Positions 34,026 through 46,230 are shown, numbered from the stretch's first letter. The stretch is DNA of 46,342 nt from Pelomonas sp. KK5 (GCF_001984095.1 NZ_LYVQ01000020.1:1-46342); one strand, 5' to 3'. Program-made: numbers and translations. Notes: generated from the letters alone by a model not told the origin.

Positions 34026-34883
34026 TCAACCGGCGATCACCTCGAGGAAGCTGCGCACCATCCGCATGTCGCGCCGCTCGCCGAGGCAGACGACGTGGGC
34101 ATAGGTGCGCGCCTCCGAGTCGCCCAGCTTCACCGCATGCAGCCCCGGCCCCGGCACGAACTCCACCTCTGACACCGCGGCCAGGCCGATGCCCTGGACC
34201 ACGGCCTCACGGATGATCTCGCGGCTGCCGATCTCCATCACGATGCGCGGCTCGACCTTGGCCGCCTTCAGCGCCGCCTCGAAGGCCTTGCGCGTCGTCG
34301 AGCCCTGCTCGCGCATGATCAGCGGCTCGCCCGCCAGCTCCGCGATGCGCACGCTGCGCCGCTTCGCGAAGCGGTGCTCGGCCGGCACCAGCAGCCGGAT
34401 CGGATGCTCGCTGTACGGGATCGCGACGAAGCGCCGGTCCTTGGAGAACTGGGCGAGCACGCCCACGTCCGCGCGGTAGTCCAGCAGCCGCTCCAGCACG
34501 TCCTGCGAATTGCCGGTGCTGACGGAAACGGTGATGTCGGGATAGCGGCGGTTGTACAGCGCCAGCATCTTGGTCACGTGATAGGGCCCGACGGCAGCCA
34601 CCCGCAGGTGGCCCGAGCGCAGCTCGCCGGCATCGGCCAGCAGCTGCCGCGCCTCGCCCTCCAAGCTGAAGATCTGCCGCGAGATCTGCAACAACCGCTC
34701 GCCCAGCTCGGTCGTCTGCACACGGCGGCCGTAGCGGTGGAACAGCTCGACGCGGTAGCTGTCCTCCAGCGAGCGCACCTGCGTCGTGATCGTGGGCTGG
34801 CTCACATGGAGCTGCTCCGCCGCCTTGGTGAAGCCGCCCGCGCTGGCGACGGCGTGGAAGGAGCGCAATTGTGTCAAACGCAT
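34026..34883 (-). CDS. LysR-family regulator of the phosphonate genes, 285 aa
   Basis: The N-terminal HTH reads MRLTQLRSFHAVASAGGFTK, then EQLHVSQPTITTQVRSLED, and the effector domain begins with SGHLRVAAVGPYHVTKML. The ATG at 34883 follows GGGAG at nine bases; the frame is open 14 residues further but without a signal. It is divergent from phnA. LysR proteins in this position regulate 2-aminoethylphosphonate and phosphonoacetate utilisation in other proteobacteria. The effector is probably a phosphonate intermediate; this is inferred from context. Confidence 0.88.
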   Translation of the reverse strand: MRLTQLRSFHAVASAGGFTKAAEQLHVSQPTITTQVRSLEDSYRVELFHRYGRRVQTTELGERLLQISRQIFSLEGEARQLLADAGELRSGHLRVAAVGPYHVTKMLALYNRRYPDITVSVSTGNSQDVLERLLDYRADVGVLAQFSKDRRFVAIPYSEHPIRLLVPAEHRFAKRRSVRIAELAGEPLIMREQGSTTRKAFEAALKAAKVEPRIVMEIGSREIIREAVVQGIGLAAVSEVEFVPGPGLHAVKLGDSEARTYAHVVCLGERRDMRMVRSFLEVIAG

Positions 34884-34925
34884 GAAATGGAGCTCCCGAT
34901 TTTCCCGGTGGTCATATAGATCCAC

Positions 34926-37281
<2,356 letters not shown>

Positions 37282-37285
<4 letters not shown>

Positions 37286-38709
37286 GCTACAGGGAAGAAC
37301 TTCTACGCCTGCGCGGCGAGCGCGTGGCCGGCGACAGCGGCCGTTTCGAGGTGATCGATCCCTCCACCGGCGAGCCGGTCGGCAGCGCCGCCAAGGCCAG
37401 CCGCGAGCAGGTCGAACAGGCGCTGCACCATGCCAAGGCCTACCGCAGCCCGCTCAGCCGCTTCGAGCGCGCCGAGATCCTGCGCCGCGCCGCTGCGCTG
37501 CTGAGTCAGCGCGCCGACGAGGCCGCGCAGCTGATCACCGCCGAGTCCGGCCTCTCGCTGCAGGACAGCCGCTACGAGATCGGCCGCGTGTCCGACGTGC
37601 TGCTGTTCGGCGCCACCGAGGCGCTGAGCGACGACGGCCAGGTCTTCGCCTGCGACCTGACAGCGCACGGACGGCAGCGCAAGGTGATCTCGATGCGCGA
37701 GCCGCTGCTGGGCGTCATCGTCGCCATCACGCCCTTCAATCACCCGATGAACCAGGTGGCGCACAAGGTCGTGCCGGCGATCGCCAGCAACAACCGGCTG
37801 GTGCTGAAGCCCTCGGAGAAGGTGCCGCTGTCGGCGCTGTGGTTCGCCGACCTGCTCTATGAGGCGGGCCTGCCGCCGGCGATGTTCCAGGTGCTGACCG
37901 GCGACCCGGCCGAGATCGGCGACACGCTGATCACCCACCCGGCCGTGGAGTTGGTGACCTTCACCGGCGGCGTCGAGATCGGCAAGCGCATCGCCGAGCG
38001 CGCGGGCTACCGCCGCACGGTGCTGGAACTCGGCGGCAACGATCCGCTGATCGTCTGCGAGGACGCCGACCTGGACCGCGCCGCCGCGCTCGCCGCTCAA
38101 GGCTCCTACAAGAACTCCGGCCAGCGCTGCACGGCGGTCAAGCGCATCCTCGTCCATTCGGGCATCGCCGAGGCCTTCACCGAGCGCCTGGTCGCCGCCA
38201 CCGAGGCCTGGACCTACGGCGATCCGCGCGACGAACGGAACGCCATGGGAACCGTCATCGACGAAGCCGCCGCCCGCCTGCTGGAGCGTCGCGTCGATGC
38301 CGCCATCGCCGCCGGCGCCCGGCTGCGCTGCGGCCACCGCCGCCGCGGCGCGCTGCTCGCGCCGACGGTGCTGGACCGCGTGCGTCCCGAGATGGAACTG
38401 GTGTTCGAAGAAAGCTTCGGCCCGATCTCGCCGGTGATGACCTTTGGCTCGGTGGACGAGGCGATCGCGCTGGTCAACGCCAGCCGCTTCGGCCTGTCGT
38501 CCGGCGTCTGCACCCAGCGCATGGACTGGATCACCCGCTTCGCCAAGGAGCTGCAGGTCGGCACCGTCAACGTCTGGGAGGTGCCCGGCTACCGCACCGA
38601 GCTCACGCCCTTCGGCGGCATCAAGGACTCGGGCCTGGGCCACAAGGAAGGCGTGCAGGAGGCGATCAAGGCCTACACGCAGCTCAAGACTTTTACCTTG
38701 CCGTGGTGA
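37282..38709 (+). CDS. phnY: Phosphonoacetaldehyde dehydrogenase, 475 aa
   Basis: This aldehyde dehydrogenase oxidises phosphonoacetaldehyde to phosphonoacetate with NAD. Catalytic residues are N153 (TPFNHPMNQ), E249 (LELGGNDP) and C283 (NSGQRCTAVKR). The segment GQRCTAVKR and the neighbouring phnA distinguish it from general aldehyde dehydrogenases. Length fits PhnY. It ends the plus-strand operon and its stop lies eight bases from the convergent HD gene. Its product is the substrate of PhnA. Confidence 0.93.
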
Positions 38710-38717
38710 TGCCGGTG

Positions 38718-39296
38718 CTAACGCTTCGTTCCAGCGCAATGCGCCATCAGCCCGTAGAGCTGCTCCAGCGCATGCTCGCGGCTCGCCGGCCAGCGTTCCG
38801 GCCGCTTGGCCTGGTCGTCCCAGCTGCGCAGCCGCAGCGCGTCCTCCGCATGGGGCTGCTCGCGCCATTGCGCGGCCTCGGCCGCAGCCATCGGGCCGCC
38901 CTGCAGCGCCAGGCTGCGCACGGAGTCCTCGCTGAGCCGCGCCAGGTACTCCGGCTGGCGGGCGACGAGATAACGCTTGGCCTCGACGTGCAGCGCCACC
39001 GGCCGCGCCACGGCGGCGCCGAACAGCGGCTCCAGCAGCACGGCGGCGCGGGCCTCGTGCCGGTCGTCATGGCCTTGCAGCGAGGGCGTGTCGCTTTTTC
39101 CGTCGATGAACTGGCCGTCCAGCAGATGCCCGATGTCGTGCAGCCAGGCCGCCAGCTGCAGCGGCGCCGGCGCGTAGGCGTCGCGGGCCAGCTGGCCGCA
39201 CTGCCAGGCGTGCTGCCACTGGGTGACGCCTTCGCCGGCGTATTCGAGATGCCCCAGGCGCTCGAAGCGCGTGATCAGGTCCTGCCAGTGCTCCAT
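38718..39296 (-). CDS. PhnZ-like HD-domain protein of phosphonate operons, 192 aa
   Basis: It fits the family of HD-domain proteins found in phosphonate-degradation operons. Motifs are H29 (QWQHAWQCGQLA), H53-D54 (AAWLHDIGHLL), H80 (GHDDRHEARA), H103 (LHVEAKRYL) and then LALQGGPM and WDDQAK. The Y19-x-x-E22 pair near the N-terminus matches the Y-x-x-E of PhnZ, a mixed-valent di-iron oxygenase that cleaves C-P bonds of 2-amino-1-hydroxyethylphosphonate. The usual partner of PhnZ, a 2-oxoglutarate dioxygenase, is not in this window. It is encoded on the opposite strand between phnY and phnC. An oxygenase role is likely; the substrate is unknown. Confidence 0.85.
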   Translation of the reverse strand: MEHWQDLITRFERLGHLEYAGEGVTQWQHAWQCGQLARDAYAPAPLQLAAWLHDIGHLLDGQFIDGKSDTPSLQGHDDRHEARAAVLLEPLFGAAVARPVALHVEAKRYLVARQPEYLARLSEDSVRSLALQGGPMAAAEAAQWREQPHAEDALRLRSWDDQAKRPERWPASREHALEQLYGLMAHCAGTKR

Positions 39297-39360
39297 GCGG
39301 CGAGCTTATTCGGCGTCCGTTCCCCGTTGATGACGGCTCCGTGTCACTGCGGATTCACCA

Positions 39361-40221
39361 ATGCTTCCTACGCTCGATGCCATGAATACGAATGACCCGA
39401 TCGTGCAGGTCGACGACCTGCGCAAGAGCTTCGCCGGGCAGCCCGCGCTGAAGGGCATCACGCTGAAGATCGCCGAGGGCGAGCGGGTGGCGCTGCTGGG
39501 CGCCTCCGGCTCCGGCAAGTCCACGCTGCTGCGCTGCCTGTGCGGGCTGGAGACGGCCGAGTCCGGCGCGGTGCGCGTGTTTGGCGAGACGTTGCAGTCC
39601 GAGGGCCGGCTGAGCCCCCGGATCCGCTCGCTGCGCCGCGGCATCGGCGTGGTGTTCCAGCAGTTCAACCTGGTCGGCCGCCTGCCGGTGATGACCAATG
39701 TGCTGACCGGCCTGGCCGCCGAGGTGCCGCTGTGGCGCGCCCTGAGCGGCCGCTTCACGCTGCTGCACCGGGCGCGGGCGCTCGACGCGCTGGACGCGAT
39801 CGGCCTGGCGCCGCAGGCCTTCCAGCGTGCCTCCACGCTCTCGGGCGGCCAGCAGCAGCGCGCGGCTATCGCCCGCGTGCTGGTGCAGGGCGCGCGGCTG
39901 CTGCTGGCCGACGAGCCGGTCGCCTCGCTGGACCCGGAGTCCACCCGCCGCGTGATGGAGCAGCTCGCCGCGCTGAACCGCGAGGCCGGCATGACGCTGG
40001 TCGTCAGCCTGCATCACGTGGCGCTGGCGCGGCGCTACTGCGAGCGCGTGATCGCGCTGCGTCACGGCGAGCTGGTCTTCGATGGCCCCAGCAGCGCGTT
40101 GACGCCCGAGTTCCTGCGCGAGCTCTACGGCAGCGCCGCCGACGAGCTTGAGTCCGACGAAGAACAGCACATTCCTTCCATTCCCCACCCGGCCCGGCTG
40201 ACAACACCGCTGGCCGCCTGA
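39361..40221 (+). CDS. phnC: Phosphonate ABC transporter ATP-binding protein, 286 aa
   Basis: Walker A (GASGSGKST, 47-55), signature LSGGQQQR and Walker B LLLADEP are present, with the Q-loop VFQQFNLVGRLP typical of PhnC. It energises phosphonate import together with the PhnD and PhnE proteins encoded directly downstream. Two starts are possible, the ATG at 39361 and the ATG at 39382; neither has a strong ribosome binding site. It is 64 bases from the divergent HD gene. The C-terminal tail (about 250-286) is longer than the core and acidic (ELESDEEQH). Confidence 0.93.
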   Translation: MLPTLDAMNTNDPIVQVDDLRKSFAGQPALKGITLKIAEGERVALLGASGSGKSTLLRCLCGLETAESGAVRVFGETLQSEGRLSPRIRSLRRGIGVVFQQFNLVGRLPVMTNVLTGLAAEVPLWRALSGRFTLLHRARALDALDAIGLAPQAFQRASTLSGGQQQRAAIARVLVQGARLLLADEPVASLDPESTRRVMEQLAALNREAGMTLVVSLHHVALARRYCERVIALRHGELVFDGPSSALTPEFLRELYGSAADELESDEEQHIPSIPHPARLTTPLAA

Positions 40222-40236
40222 ACCCGGAGATCTCTC

Positions 40237-41187
40237 ATGATCAAGAAAATCGTTCTCACCGGCCTGCTGGCCGCCGCCTCGCTGAGCTCGGCATTCGCCC
40301 AGGAGATCAGCTTCGGCATCATCGCCACCGATTCCGCCTCCACCCAGCGCGAGCGCTGGGAGCCCTTCTTCCGCGATATGGAGAAGAAGACCGGTCTCAG
40401 CGTCAAGAGCTTCTACGCGCCCGACTACGCCGGCGTGATCGAGGCGATGCGCTTCAACAAGATCCAGGTGGCCTGGTACGGCAACAAGGCGGCGATCGAG
40501 GCGGTGGACCGCGCCAACGGCGAGGTGTTCGCCCAGGTCGTCTATGCGGACGGCAGCATCGGCTACAACAGCCTGCTGATCACGCACAAGGACAGTGCCT
40601 ACAAGACGCTGGACGACGTGCTCAAGAACGGCAAGGCGATCAACTTCGGTATCGGCGACCCGAACTCCACCTCGGGCTTCCTGGTGCCCAGCTACTACCT
40701 GTTTGCGCAGAACCACATCGACCCGCGCAACACCTTCAAGACCGTGCGCAACGCCAGCCACGGCGCCAACATCCAGGCGGTGCTGGCCAGGCAGGTCGAG
40801 GTGGCCACCAACAACACCGAGGAGATCACCAAGCTCGAGGCCACCAAGCCCGAGCTGGCGAGCCAGATCCGCGTGCTGTGGAAGAGCCCGCTGATCCCCA
40901 GCGACCCCTTCGTCTGGCGCAAGGACCTGGACCTTGCGGTGCGGGCGAAGATCAAGCAGTTCGTCGTCAACTACGCCAAGACCGACGAGGCCGAGAAGGC
41001 GATCCTGAAGAACATCTACAACTACGGCGGCTTCCGCGAGTCGAGCAATGCGCAGCTGATCCCGATCCGCACGCTGGAGCTGGCCAAGGAGCGCATGAAG
41101 CTCGAGGGTGACGAGCACATGGAGGCGGCGGCCAAGAGCAAGGCGCTGGCCGAGATCGACGCGAAGATCGCGGCGCTGAAATCGTGA
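40237..41187 (+). CDS. phnD: Phosphonate ABC transporter substrate-binding protein, 316 aa
   Basis: A signal peptide ([21 protein letters not shown], cut near residue 21) precedes a periplasmic-binding fold. The family pattern is clear: [19 protein letters not shown], then [20 protein letters not shown], then [20 protein letters not shown]. It captures phosphonates in the periplasm for PhnE/PhnC. GGAGA precedes the ATG. The lysine-rich C-terminal helix ([19 protein letters not shown]) is typical. Its stop overlaps the phnE start. Confidence 0.95.
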   Translation: MIKKIVLTGLLAAASLSSAFAQEISFGIIATDSASTQRERWEPFFRDMEKKTGLSVKSFYAPDYAGVIEAMRFNKIQVAWYGNKAAIEAVDRANGEVFAQVVYADGSIGYNSLLITHKDSAYKTLDDVLKNGKAINFGIGDPNSTSGFLVPSYYLFAQNHIDPRNTFKTVRNASHGANIQAVLARQVEVATNNTEEITKLEATKPELASQIRVLWKSPLIPSDPFVWRKDLDLAVRAKIKQFVVNYAKTDEAEKAILKNIYNYGGFRESSNAQLIPIRTLELAKERMKLEGDEHMEAAAKSKALAEIDAKIAALKS

Positions 41188-41984
41188 GCGACGCTGCGCT
41201 GCACCTGCTGCGGGAGCGCGCCGCGGCCCAGCGGCCCGGCCCGCTGCGCTACCTGGGCTGGATCGCCGCTTTTGCCGTGCTGGCCTGGGCCTGGCAGGGC
41301 GCGGAGATCCGCCCGCTGGACCTGATCCGCGACTCGGCCAATATCGGCACCTACGCCCGCGACTTCTTCCCGCCCGACTTTCGCGACTGGCGCATCTTCG
41401 TGCGCGAGATGGTCGTCAGCGTGCACATCGCGATCTGGGGCACGCTGCTGGCGGTGGTCGCGGCCGTGCCGATGGGCCTGCTCTGCGCCTCGAACATCGC
41501 GCCGGCCTGGCTGCACCAGCCGGTGCGTCGACTGATGGACGCCTGCCGCGCGATCAACGAGATGGTGTTCGCGATGCTGTTCATCGTGGCCGTGGGCCTG
41601 GGCCCGTTCGCCGGCGTGCTGGCGCTGTTCGTGCATACGACGGGCACGCTGGCCAAGCTCTTCTCCGAGGCGGTGGAGGCGATCGATCCGCGCCCGGTCG
41701 AAGGCATCCGCGCCACCGGCGCGCACAAGCTGGTGGAGCTGCTCTACGGCGTGATCCCGCAGGTGCTGCCGCTGTGGCTGAGCTTCACGCTGTACCGCTT
41801 CGAGTCCAACGTGCGCTCGGCCTCGGTGGTGGGCATGGTGGGTGCGGGTGGCATCGGCGTGGTGCTGTTCGAGGTGATCCGCGGTTTTCAGTACGGGCAG
41901 ACCTGCGCGGTGCTGATCATCCTGGTGGTGACGGTCAGCGCGATCGACATCGGCTCGGCGGCGCTGCGCAAGCGGTTCATCTGA
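41184..41984 (+). CDS. phnE: Phosphonate ABC transporter permease, 266 aa
   Basis: Several membrane helices are visible: [56 protein letters not shown]; and late [20 protein letters not shown] followed by [18 protein letters not shown]. The cytoplasmic loop [19 protein letters not shown] is the coupling region that contacts PhnC. The start is a GTG that overlaps the phnD stop (GTGA), and its stop overlaps the next ATG by one base. Confidence 0.94.
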   Translation: MSDAALHLLRERAAAQRPGPLRYLGWIAAFAVLAWAWQGAEIRPLDLIRDSANIGTYARDFFPPDFRDWRIFVREMVVSVHIAIWGTLLAVVAAVPMGLLCASNIAPAWLHQPVRRLMDACRAINEMVFAMLFIVAVGLGPFAGVLALFVHTTGTLAKLFSEAVEAIDPRPVEGIRATGAHKLVELLYGVIPQVLPLWLSFTLYRFESNVRSASVVGMVGAGGIGVVLFEVIRGFQYGQTCAVLIILVVTVSAIDIGSAALRKRFI

Positions 41985-43102
41985 TGGTGATGGACGTGGA
42001 GAATTTCGATCTGGTCGTCGTCGGCGCCGGCATCGTCGGCCTCGCGCATGCGCTGATGGGCGCGCGCCGTGGTTGGCGGGTGGCGGTGGTGGAGCGTGAC
42101 CAGCGCTGCGTCGGCGCCTCGATCCGCAACTTCGGCTTCATCACGGTGACCGGGCAGCGGGCCAGCGATACCTGGTGGCGGGCGATGCGGTCCTCGCAGG
42201 TCTGGGGCGAAGTGGCGGCAGCGGCTGGCATCCCGATCCTGCAACGCGGCCTGTGGGTCGCGGCACAGCGGCCTGCAGCGGCGCAGGTGCTGGAAGCCTT
42301 CCGGGCGACCGACATGGGGCGGGACTGCGAACTGCTGGGGCCCGAAGCGGCGGCCAGTCGCGCGCCGATGCTGAAGGCCGATGCGGCGGCCCTGTACTCG
42401 CCGCACGAACTGCGCGTCGAATCGCGCGAGGCGATCCCGCGGCTGGCCGCCTGGCTGGCCGAAGCGCACGGCGTGCGCTTCTTCAACGGCGAGGCGGTGC
42501 TGCATGTGGAGCCCGGTCGGGTGCAGACGGCGCAACGTGTCTTCGAGGCCGAGCGCATCGCCCTGTGCCCCGGCACCGACCTGCGCGGCCCGGCGCTGCG
42601 CTGGCTGCCGCCGACGCTGCGCCTGAGCCAGCTGCAGATGCTGCGGCTGATGCCCGAAGCGCCGGTGCAACTGCCCGCGCCGGTGATGGCGGACCTGAGC
42701 CTGGTGCGCTATGCCGGCTATGCGGCGCTGCCCGAGGCGCAGCCGCTGCTCGCGCAGTTGCAAGCGGAATGCCCCGAGAGCCTGGCCCACGGCATCCACC
42801 TGATCGCGGTGCAGAGCGCGGACGGCAGCCTCGTCGTCGGCGATTCGCACCATGAGCATGCGAGCCCGGAGCCCTTCGCCAGCGAGCGGGTGGACGCGCT
42901 GATCCTCGACCATCTGCACGAGGCGATCCGGCTGCCGCGCTGCCGCGTCATCGAGCGCTGGACCGGCGTCTACCCGACCGGCCACACGGCCGATGCGCTG
43001 GTCGAGGCGCCCGAGGCCGGCCTGCGCATTGTCCTCGTCACCAGCGGCACCGGCGCGAGTACCGCCTTCGGCATCGCGGAAGAGGTCGTGCGCGACTGGT
43101 GA
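41984..43102 (+). CDS. FAD-dependent oxidoreductase linked to phosphonate catabolism, 372 aa
   Basis: A DAO-type flavoprotein has its FAD-binding VVVGAGIVGLAHALMGARRG at the N-terminus and the family signature GASIRNFGFITVTGQ, characteristic of the oxidoreductase family known to cluster with phosphonate genes. The C-terminus has the second FAD contact (RIVLVTSGTGASTAFGIAEE). Flavoenzymes of this type can oxidise amines; in phosphonate loci, action on 2-aminoethylphosphonate or an N-methyl derivative to give phosphonoacetaldehyde is the plausible role, but this is inference. The stop of phnE overlaps its ATG, so it is part of the transporter operon. Confidence 0.87.
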   Translation: MVMDVENFDLVVVGAGIVGLAHALMGARRGWRVAVVERDQRCVGASIRNFGFITVTGQRASDTWWRAMRSSQVWGEVAAAAGIPILQRGLWVAAQRPAAAQVLEAFRATDMGRDCELLGPEAAASRAPMLKADAAALYSPHELRVESREAIPRLAAWLAEAHGVRFFNGEAVLHVEPGRVQTAQRVFEAERIALCPGTDLRGPALRWLPPTLRLSQLQMLRLMPEAPVQLPAPVMADLSLVRYAGYAALPEAQPLLAQLQAECPESLAHGIHLIAVQSADGSLVVGDSHHEHASPEPFASERVDALILDHLHEAIRLPRCRVIERWTGVYPTGHTADALVEAPEAGLRIVLVTSGTGASTAFGIAEEVVRDW

Positions 43103-43103
43103 T

Positions 43104-43805
43104 TCAGTTCCGGGCGTTCAGCCCGCGCTCCAACAGCGACAGCTTCTGCCGGAAGGCCCGGCGCAGCCGGTAGAGCTGCGCCGGCCGGTTCGCGCGGCCC
43201 AGCTCCTGCGCGCCCTCGACCGGCTCCACCATGCCCAGCTGATCGATCTTGCGGCGAAAGCTCACCTTGTTGATCGGCTCGCCCAACAGCGCCTCGTACA
43301 CCGCCTGCAGTTGCGGCAGCGTGAAGGTCTCTCCGCACAGGTGCACCGGCAGCGAGGAATACTGGCTCTTGGTGCGCACGCGCGCCACCGCGGCCTCGAT
43401 GATGGCCCGGTGATCGAAGGGCAGGCGAGGCAGGCGCGCCACCGGCCGCAGCTGCAGGCCGGGCTGGCCTTCCAGCAGCGCGGCCGGCACCAGCGCGTAG
43501 TACGCCACCGACAGCGACCACCCGCGCGGATCCCGCTCGGGCCCGCTGAAGCTGCCCAGCTGCTCCAGCCAGGGGCTGGCCAGCGCCGCCTTCTCGCGCA
43601 GCACGCGCACGGCGGCCTCGGTGGTGCTGCGATCCTGCGCCGTGCGCACATAGCCGCCGGGCAAGGCCAGCGCGCCCTCGAAAGGCGCATGCTCCCGCTC
43701 GATCAGCGCGACCTGCAGCTGCTGCTCGTGCAGCGTCAGCAGCACCACGTCGACGGTGCAGATCAGCGCATCGGCAATCGCCTTCTTCTCAGCCATCGCT
43801 CGCAT
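43104..43805 (-). CDS. nrtR: Nudix-related transcriptional regulator NrtR, 233 aa
   Basis: NrtR proteins join a Nudix-like ligand-binding domain to a winged helix and repress NAD metabolism genes. The N-terminal ALICTVDVVLLTLHEQQLQV and GALALPGGYVR reflect the Nudix fold, but the Nudix box is degenerate, which suits a sensor rather than a hydrolase. The C-terminal part (about 150-233) contains FTLPQLQAVYEALLGEPI then NKVSFRRKIDQLGMV, the NrtR DNA-binding domain. ATG codons at 43805 and 43796 are both possible starts. It is divergent from pncA and pncB, its expected targets, and converges with the FAD gene (one base between stops). Confidence 0.92.
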   Translation of the reverse strand: MRAMAEKKAIADALICTVDVVLLTLHEQQLQVALIEREHAPFEGALALPGGYVRTAQDRSTTEAAVRVLREKAALASPWLEQLGSFSGPERDPRGWSLSVAYYALVPAALLEGQPGLQLRPVARLPRLPFDHRAIIEAAVARVRTKSQYSSLPVHLCGETFTLPQLQAVYEALLGEPINKVSFRRKIDQLGMVEPVEGAQELGRANRPAQLYRLRRAFRQKLSLLERGLNARN

Positions 43806-43877
43806 CCATGCTTGCCTAGTTAGTTGCAATGTTATACGAAGTGACCTAGAGTCGGGCCAAGGAAGAAGGAGAACGCC
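43806..43877. promoter_or_regulatory. Divergent control region of nrtR and pncA-pncB
   Basis: The 72 bases hold a locally AT-rich block at 43817-43847 with flanking CTAG repeats (43816-43819 and 43845-43848) and a partly symmetric centre GTTATAC (43831-43837). This is the natural site for NrtR operators and for both promoters. GAAGGAG (43864-43870) is the ribosome binding site of pncA. I could not match the region to a specific NrtR box from memory. Confidence 0.45.
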
Positions 43878-44726
43878 ATGATCCAGCTGCTGATCATCGA
43901 CCCGCAGAACGACTTCTGCGACCTGCCGGAGAACTACCGCCCGCTCCACCCGTTGACCGGACAGGCGCAGCAGCCGGCACTGCCGGTGGCGGGTGCCCAT
44001 GCGGACATGCAGCGGCTCGCGGCCTTCGTCGGACAGGCCGCCGGGGTGCTCGACGGCATCACCGTCACGCTCGATTCCCACCACCGCCTGGACATCGCCC
44101 ATCCGACCTTCTGGCTGGGAGCCGACGGGGCCCCCGTGGCTCCCTTCACCGAGATCACCGCCGCCCAGCTTCGTGCCGGTGCCTTCCGCCCGCGCGATCC
44201 CGCGGCGCTGCCGCGTGCCCAGGCCTATCTGGACGCGCTGGAAGCCCGCGGCCGCTACACGCTGATGGTCTGGCCGGTGCACTGCCAGATCGGCAGCTGG
44301 GGCCACAACGTCCATGCGGACCTGCTGGCCGCCTGCGGCGCCTGGGAGGAGGGGCGAGGGCGGGTGATGCAGGCGGTGATCAAGGGCACGAACCCCTGGA
44401 CCGAGCACTACAGCGCGCTGCAGGCCGAGGTGCCCGATGCGGCCGACCCCGATACCGAACTCAACGAGGCGCTGCTGGCCAGCCTGGGCCGCGCCGACCT
44501 GCTGCTGGTCGCCGGCGAGGCCAGCAGCCACTGCGTGAAGGCGACGACCGAGCACATCCTGCAGCACCTGCCCAGCGGCCGCCTGGACAAGGTCGTGCTG
44601 CTGAGCGACTGCATGAGCCCGGTCACCGGCTTCGAGCCGCAGGCCGCGGGCTTCCTGGCCGATGCCGCGCAGCGCGGCGCGCGCATCGCCACCAGCCGTG
44701 AGATGCTCGCCGAACTGACCCGCTGA
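43878..44726 (+). CDS. pncA: Nicotinamidase (isochorismatase-fold cysteine hydrolase), 282 aa
   Basis: PncA hydrolyses nicotinamide to nicotinate for NAD salvage. The active-site aspartate is in [12 protein letters not shown], a lysine in [16 protein letters not shown], and the catalytic cysteine in [15 protein letters not shown]. It is longer than the compact 180-220-residue nicotinamidases. The extra residues lie before the lysine motif, as in proteins annotated as cysteine hydrolases next to nicotinate phosphoribosyltransferase. GAAGGAG precedes the ATG. pncB follows 17 bases later, so the product passes to PncB. Confidence 0.88.
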   Translation: MIQLLIIDPQNDFCDLPENYRPLHPLTGQAQQPALPVAGAHADMQRLAAFVGQAAGVLDGITVTLDSHHRLDIAHPTFWLGADGAPVAPFTEITAAQLRAGAFRPRDPAALPRAQAYLDALEARGRYTLMVWPVHCQIGSWGHNVHADLLAACGAWEEGRGRVMQAVIKGTNPWTEHYSALQAEVPDAADPDTELNEALLASLGRADLLLVAGEASSHCVKATTEHILQHLPSGRLDKVVLLSDCMSPVTGFEPQAAGFLADAAQRGARIATSREMLAELTR

Positions 44727-44743
44727 AGAAGCAAGAGACCACG

Positions 44744-45934
44744 ATGCCCCCGGTGATCACCAGCCTGCTCGATACCGACCTCTACAAGTTCACGATGTGG
44801 CAGGCGATGCTGCATCGCCATCCGCAGACGCAGTCGGAGTACCACTTCGTCTGCCGCAACGACAGCGCCTATCCGCTGGCCGATCTGCTGGACGACGTGA
44901 ACCGCGAGCTGGACAGCCTGTGCGCGCTGATGTTCCGCGCGGACGAACTGGCCTACCTGAGCAGCCTGCGCTTCATCAAGTCCGACTTCGTGGACTTCCT
45001 GCGCATCTTCCATTTCCAGCGCGACTTCATCACGGCGCGTGCCGGCGCGAACGGCTCGCTGGAGATCGTCGCCCGCGGCCCGCAGGTCCATGTGATGGCC
45101 TTCGAGATCTTCGTGCTGGCGCTGGTCAACGAGCTGTACTTCCGCCGCTTCGACCGCGAGGCCGCGCTGGCCGAGGGGCGGCGCCGGCTGCAGGCCAAGG
45201 TGGACCGGCTGCATGAGTTCGGTCGTGCGGCGCCGCTGGCCCACCCGTTCGAGCTGTTCGATTTCGGCGTGCGCCGCCGCTTCGCCGGCGACTGGCAGCG
45301 CGAGGTCGTCACGACGCTGCGCGACCAGGCCTCGGCCGTCTTCAAGGGCACCTCCAACGTGCAGCTGGCGCGCGACCTCGGCCTGGTGCCGATCGGCACG
45401 ATGGCGCACGAGTACCTGCAGATGTACCAGGGTCTCGGCGTGCGCCTGCGCGACCACCAGAAGGCCGCGCTGGAGGATTGGGTGCAGGAGTACCGCGGCG
45501 ACCTGGGTATCGCGCTGACCGACGTGATCGGCATGGACGCCTTCCTGGCCGATTTCGATCTCTACTTCGCCAAGCTCTTTGACGGCCTGCGCCACGACTC
45601 GGGCGACCCGGTCGTCTGGGGCGAGAAGGCGCTGGCCCACTACGCGAAGCTGCGCATCGACCCGCACACCAAGCGTCTGGTGTTCTCCGATGGCCTCGAT
45701 ATCGAGACCGCCATTTCCCTGTACCGGCACTTCGGCGATCGCACGCAGCTGGGCTTCGGCATCGGCACGCACCTGACGAACGACGTGGGCCTGCAGCCGC
45801 TGAACATCGTGATGAAGCTGACCCATGTCAACGGCCAGCCGGTGGCCAAGCTCTCCGACAGCCCCGGCAAGACGCTGTGCGACGACCAGACTTTCCTGGC
45901 CTATCTGCGCCAGGTGTTCGGCGTCCAAAGATAA
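44744..45934 (+). CDS. pncB: Nicotinate phosphoribosyltransferase, 396 aa
   Basis: PncB makes nicotinate mononucleotide from nicotinate and phosphoribosyl pyrophosphate, the step after PncA. The opening [20 protein letters not shown], the FDFGVRRRF segment, the [14 protein letters not shown] block and the [16 protein letters not shown] region are diagnostic. Length is normal. AAGAGA stands before the ATG. A rho-independent terminator follows the stop at 45962. Confidence 0.97.
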   Translation: MPPVITSLLDTDLYKFTMWQAMLHRHPQTQSEYHFVCRNDSAYPLADLLDDVNRELDSLCALMFRADELAYLSSLRFIKSDFVDFLRIFHFQRDFITARAGANGSLEIVARGPQVHVMAFEIFVLALVNELYFRRFDREAALAEGRRRLQAKVDRLHEFGRAAPLAHPFELFDFGVRRRFAGDWQREVVTTLRDQASAVFKGTSNVQLARDLGLVPIGTMAHEYLQMYQGLGVRLRDHQKAALEDWVQEYRGDLGIALTDVIGMDAFLADFDLYFAKLFDGLRHDSGDPVVWGEKALAHYAKLRIDPHTKRLVFSDGLDIETAISLYRHFGDRTQLGFGIGTHLTNDVGLQPLNIVMKLTHVNGQPVAKLSDSPGKTLCDDQTFLAYLRQVFGVQR

Positions 45935-45961
45935 AAGTACAGGCGAACCTTCGTTTTGTGC

Positions 45962-45983
45962 AGGGCCTTCCACGGCCCTTTTT
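45962..45983 (+). terminator. Rho-independent terminator after pncB
   Basis: AGGGCC (45962-45967) pairs with GGCCCT (45974-45979) around a six-base loop, followed by a T-run. It lies 27 bases after the pncB stop and ends the pncA-pncB transcript. Confidence 0.85.
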
Positions 45984-46230
45984 CATAACCTTCAGCCCAA
46001 GCGGAGCCTCGTCGGGCCCGCGTGACAACAACAGGGAGTCGCCGCGTCCATGCGAGCACCCCAGGAGACACGGCTGATGGAATCGCACACCCCACTTCCT
46101 CCGCGCTGACGGCTCCGGCCGTCCCGGCACTCCCACGCCTTTCGTCGCCATCACCCGCTCGCGGTGAGGCCCCTGCACGCCCCTTTTTCTTTTCTTCACC
46201 TCAACCACAAGAACCCGGAGAGAGACAGAC
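45984..46230. other. Gene-free leader region before the last gene
   Basis: Of the 296 bases between pncB and the next start, the part after the terminator shows no convincing coding frame. A small hairpin, TCACC-cgctcgc-GGTGA, lies at 46151-46167, followed by a C/T-rich stretch. The promoter of the last gene is probably here, with GGAGAGAGAC serving as its ribosome binding site, but no clear -35/-10 pair is seen. Confidence 0.5.
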
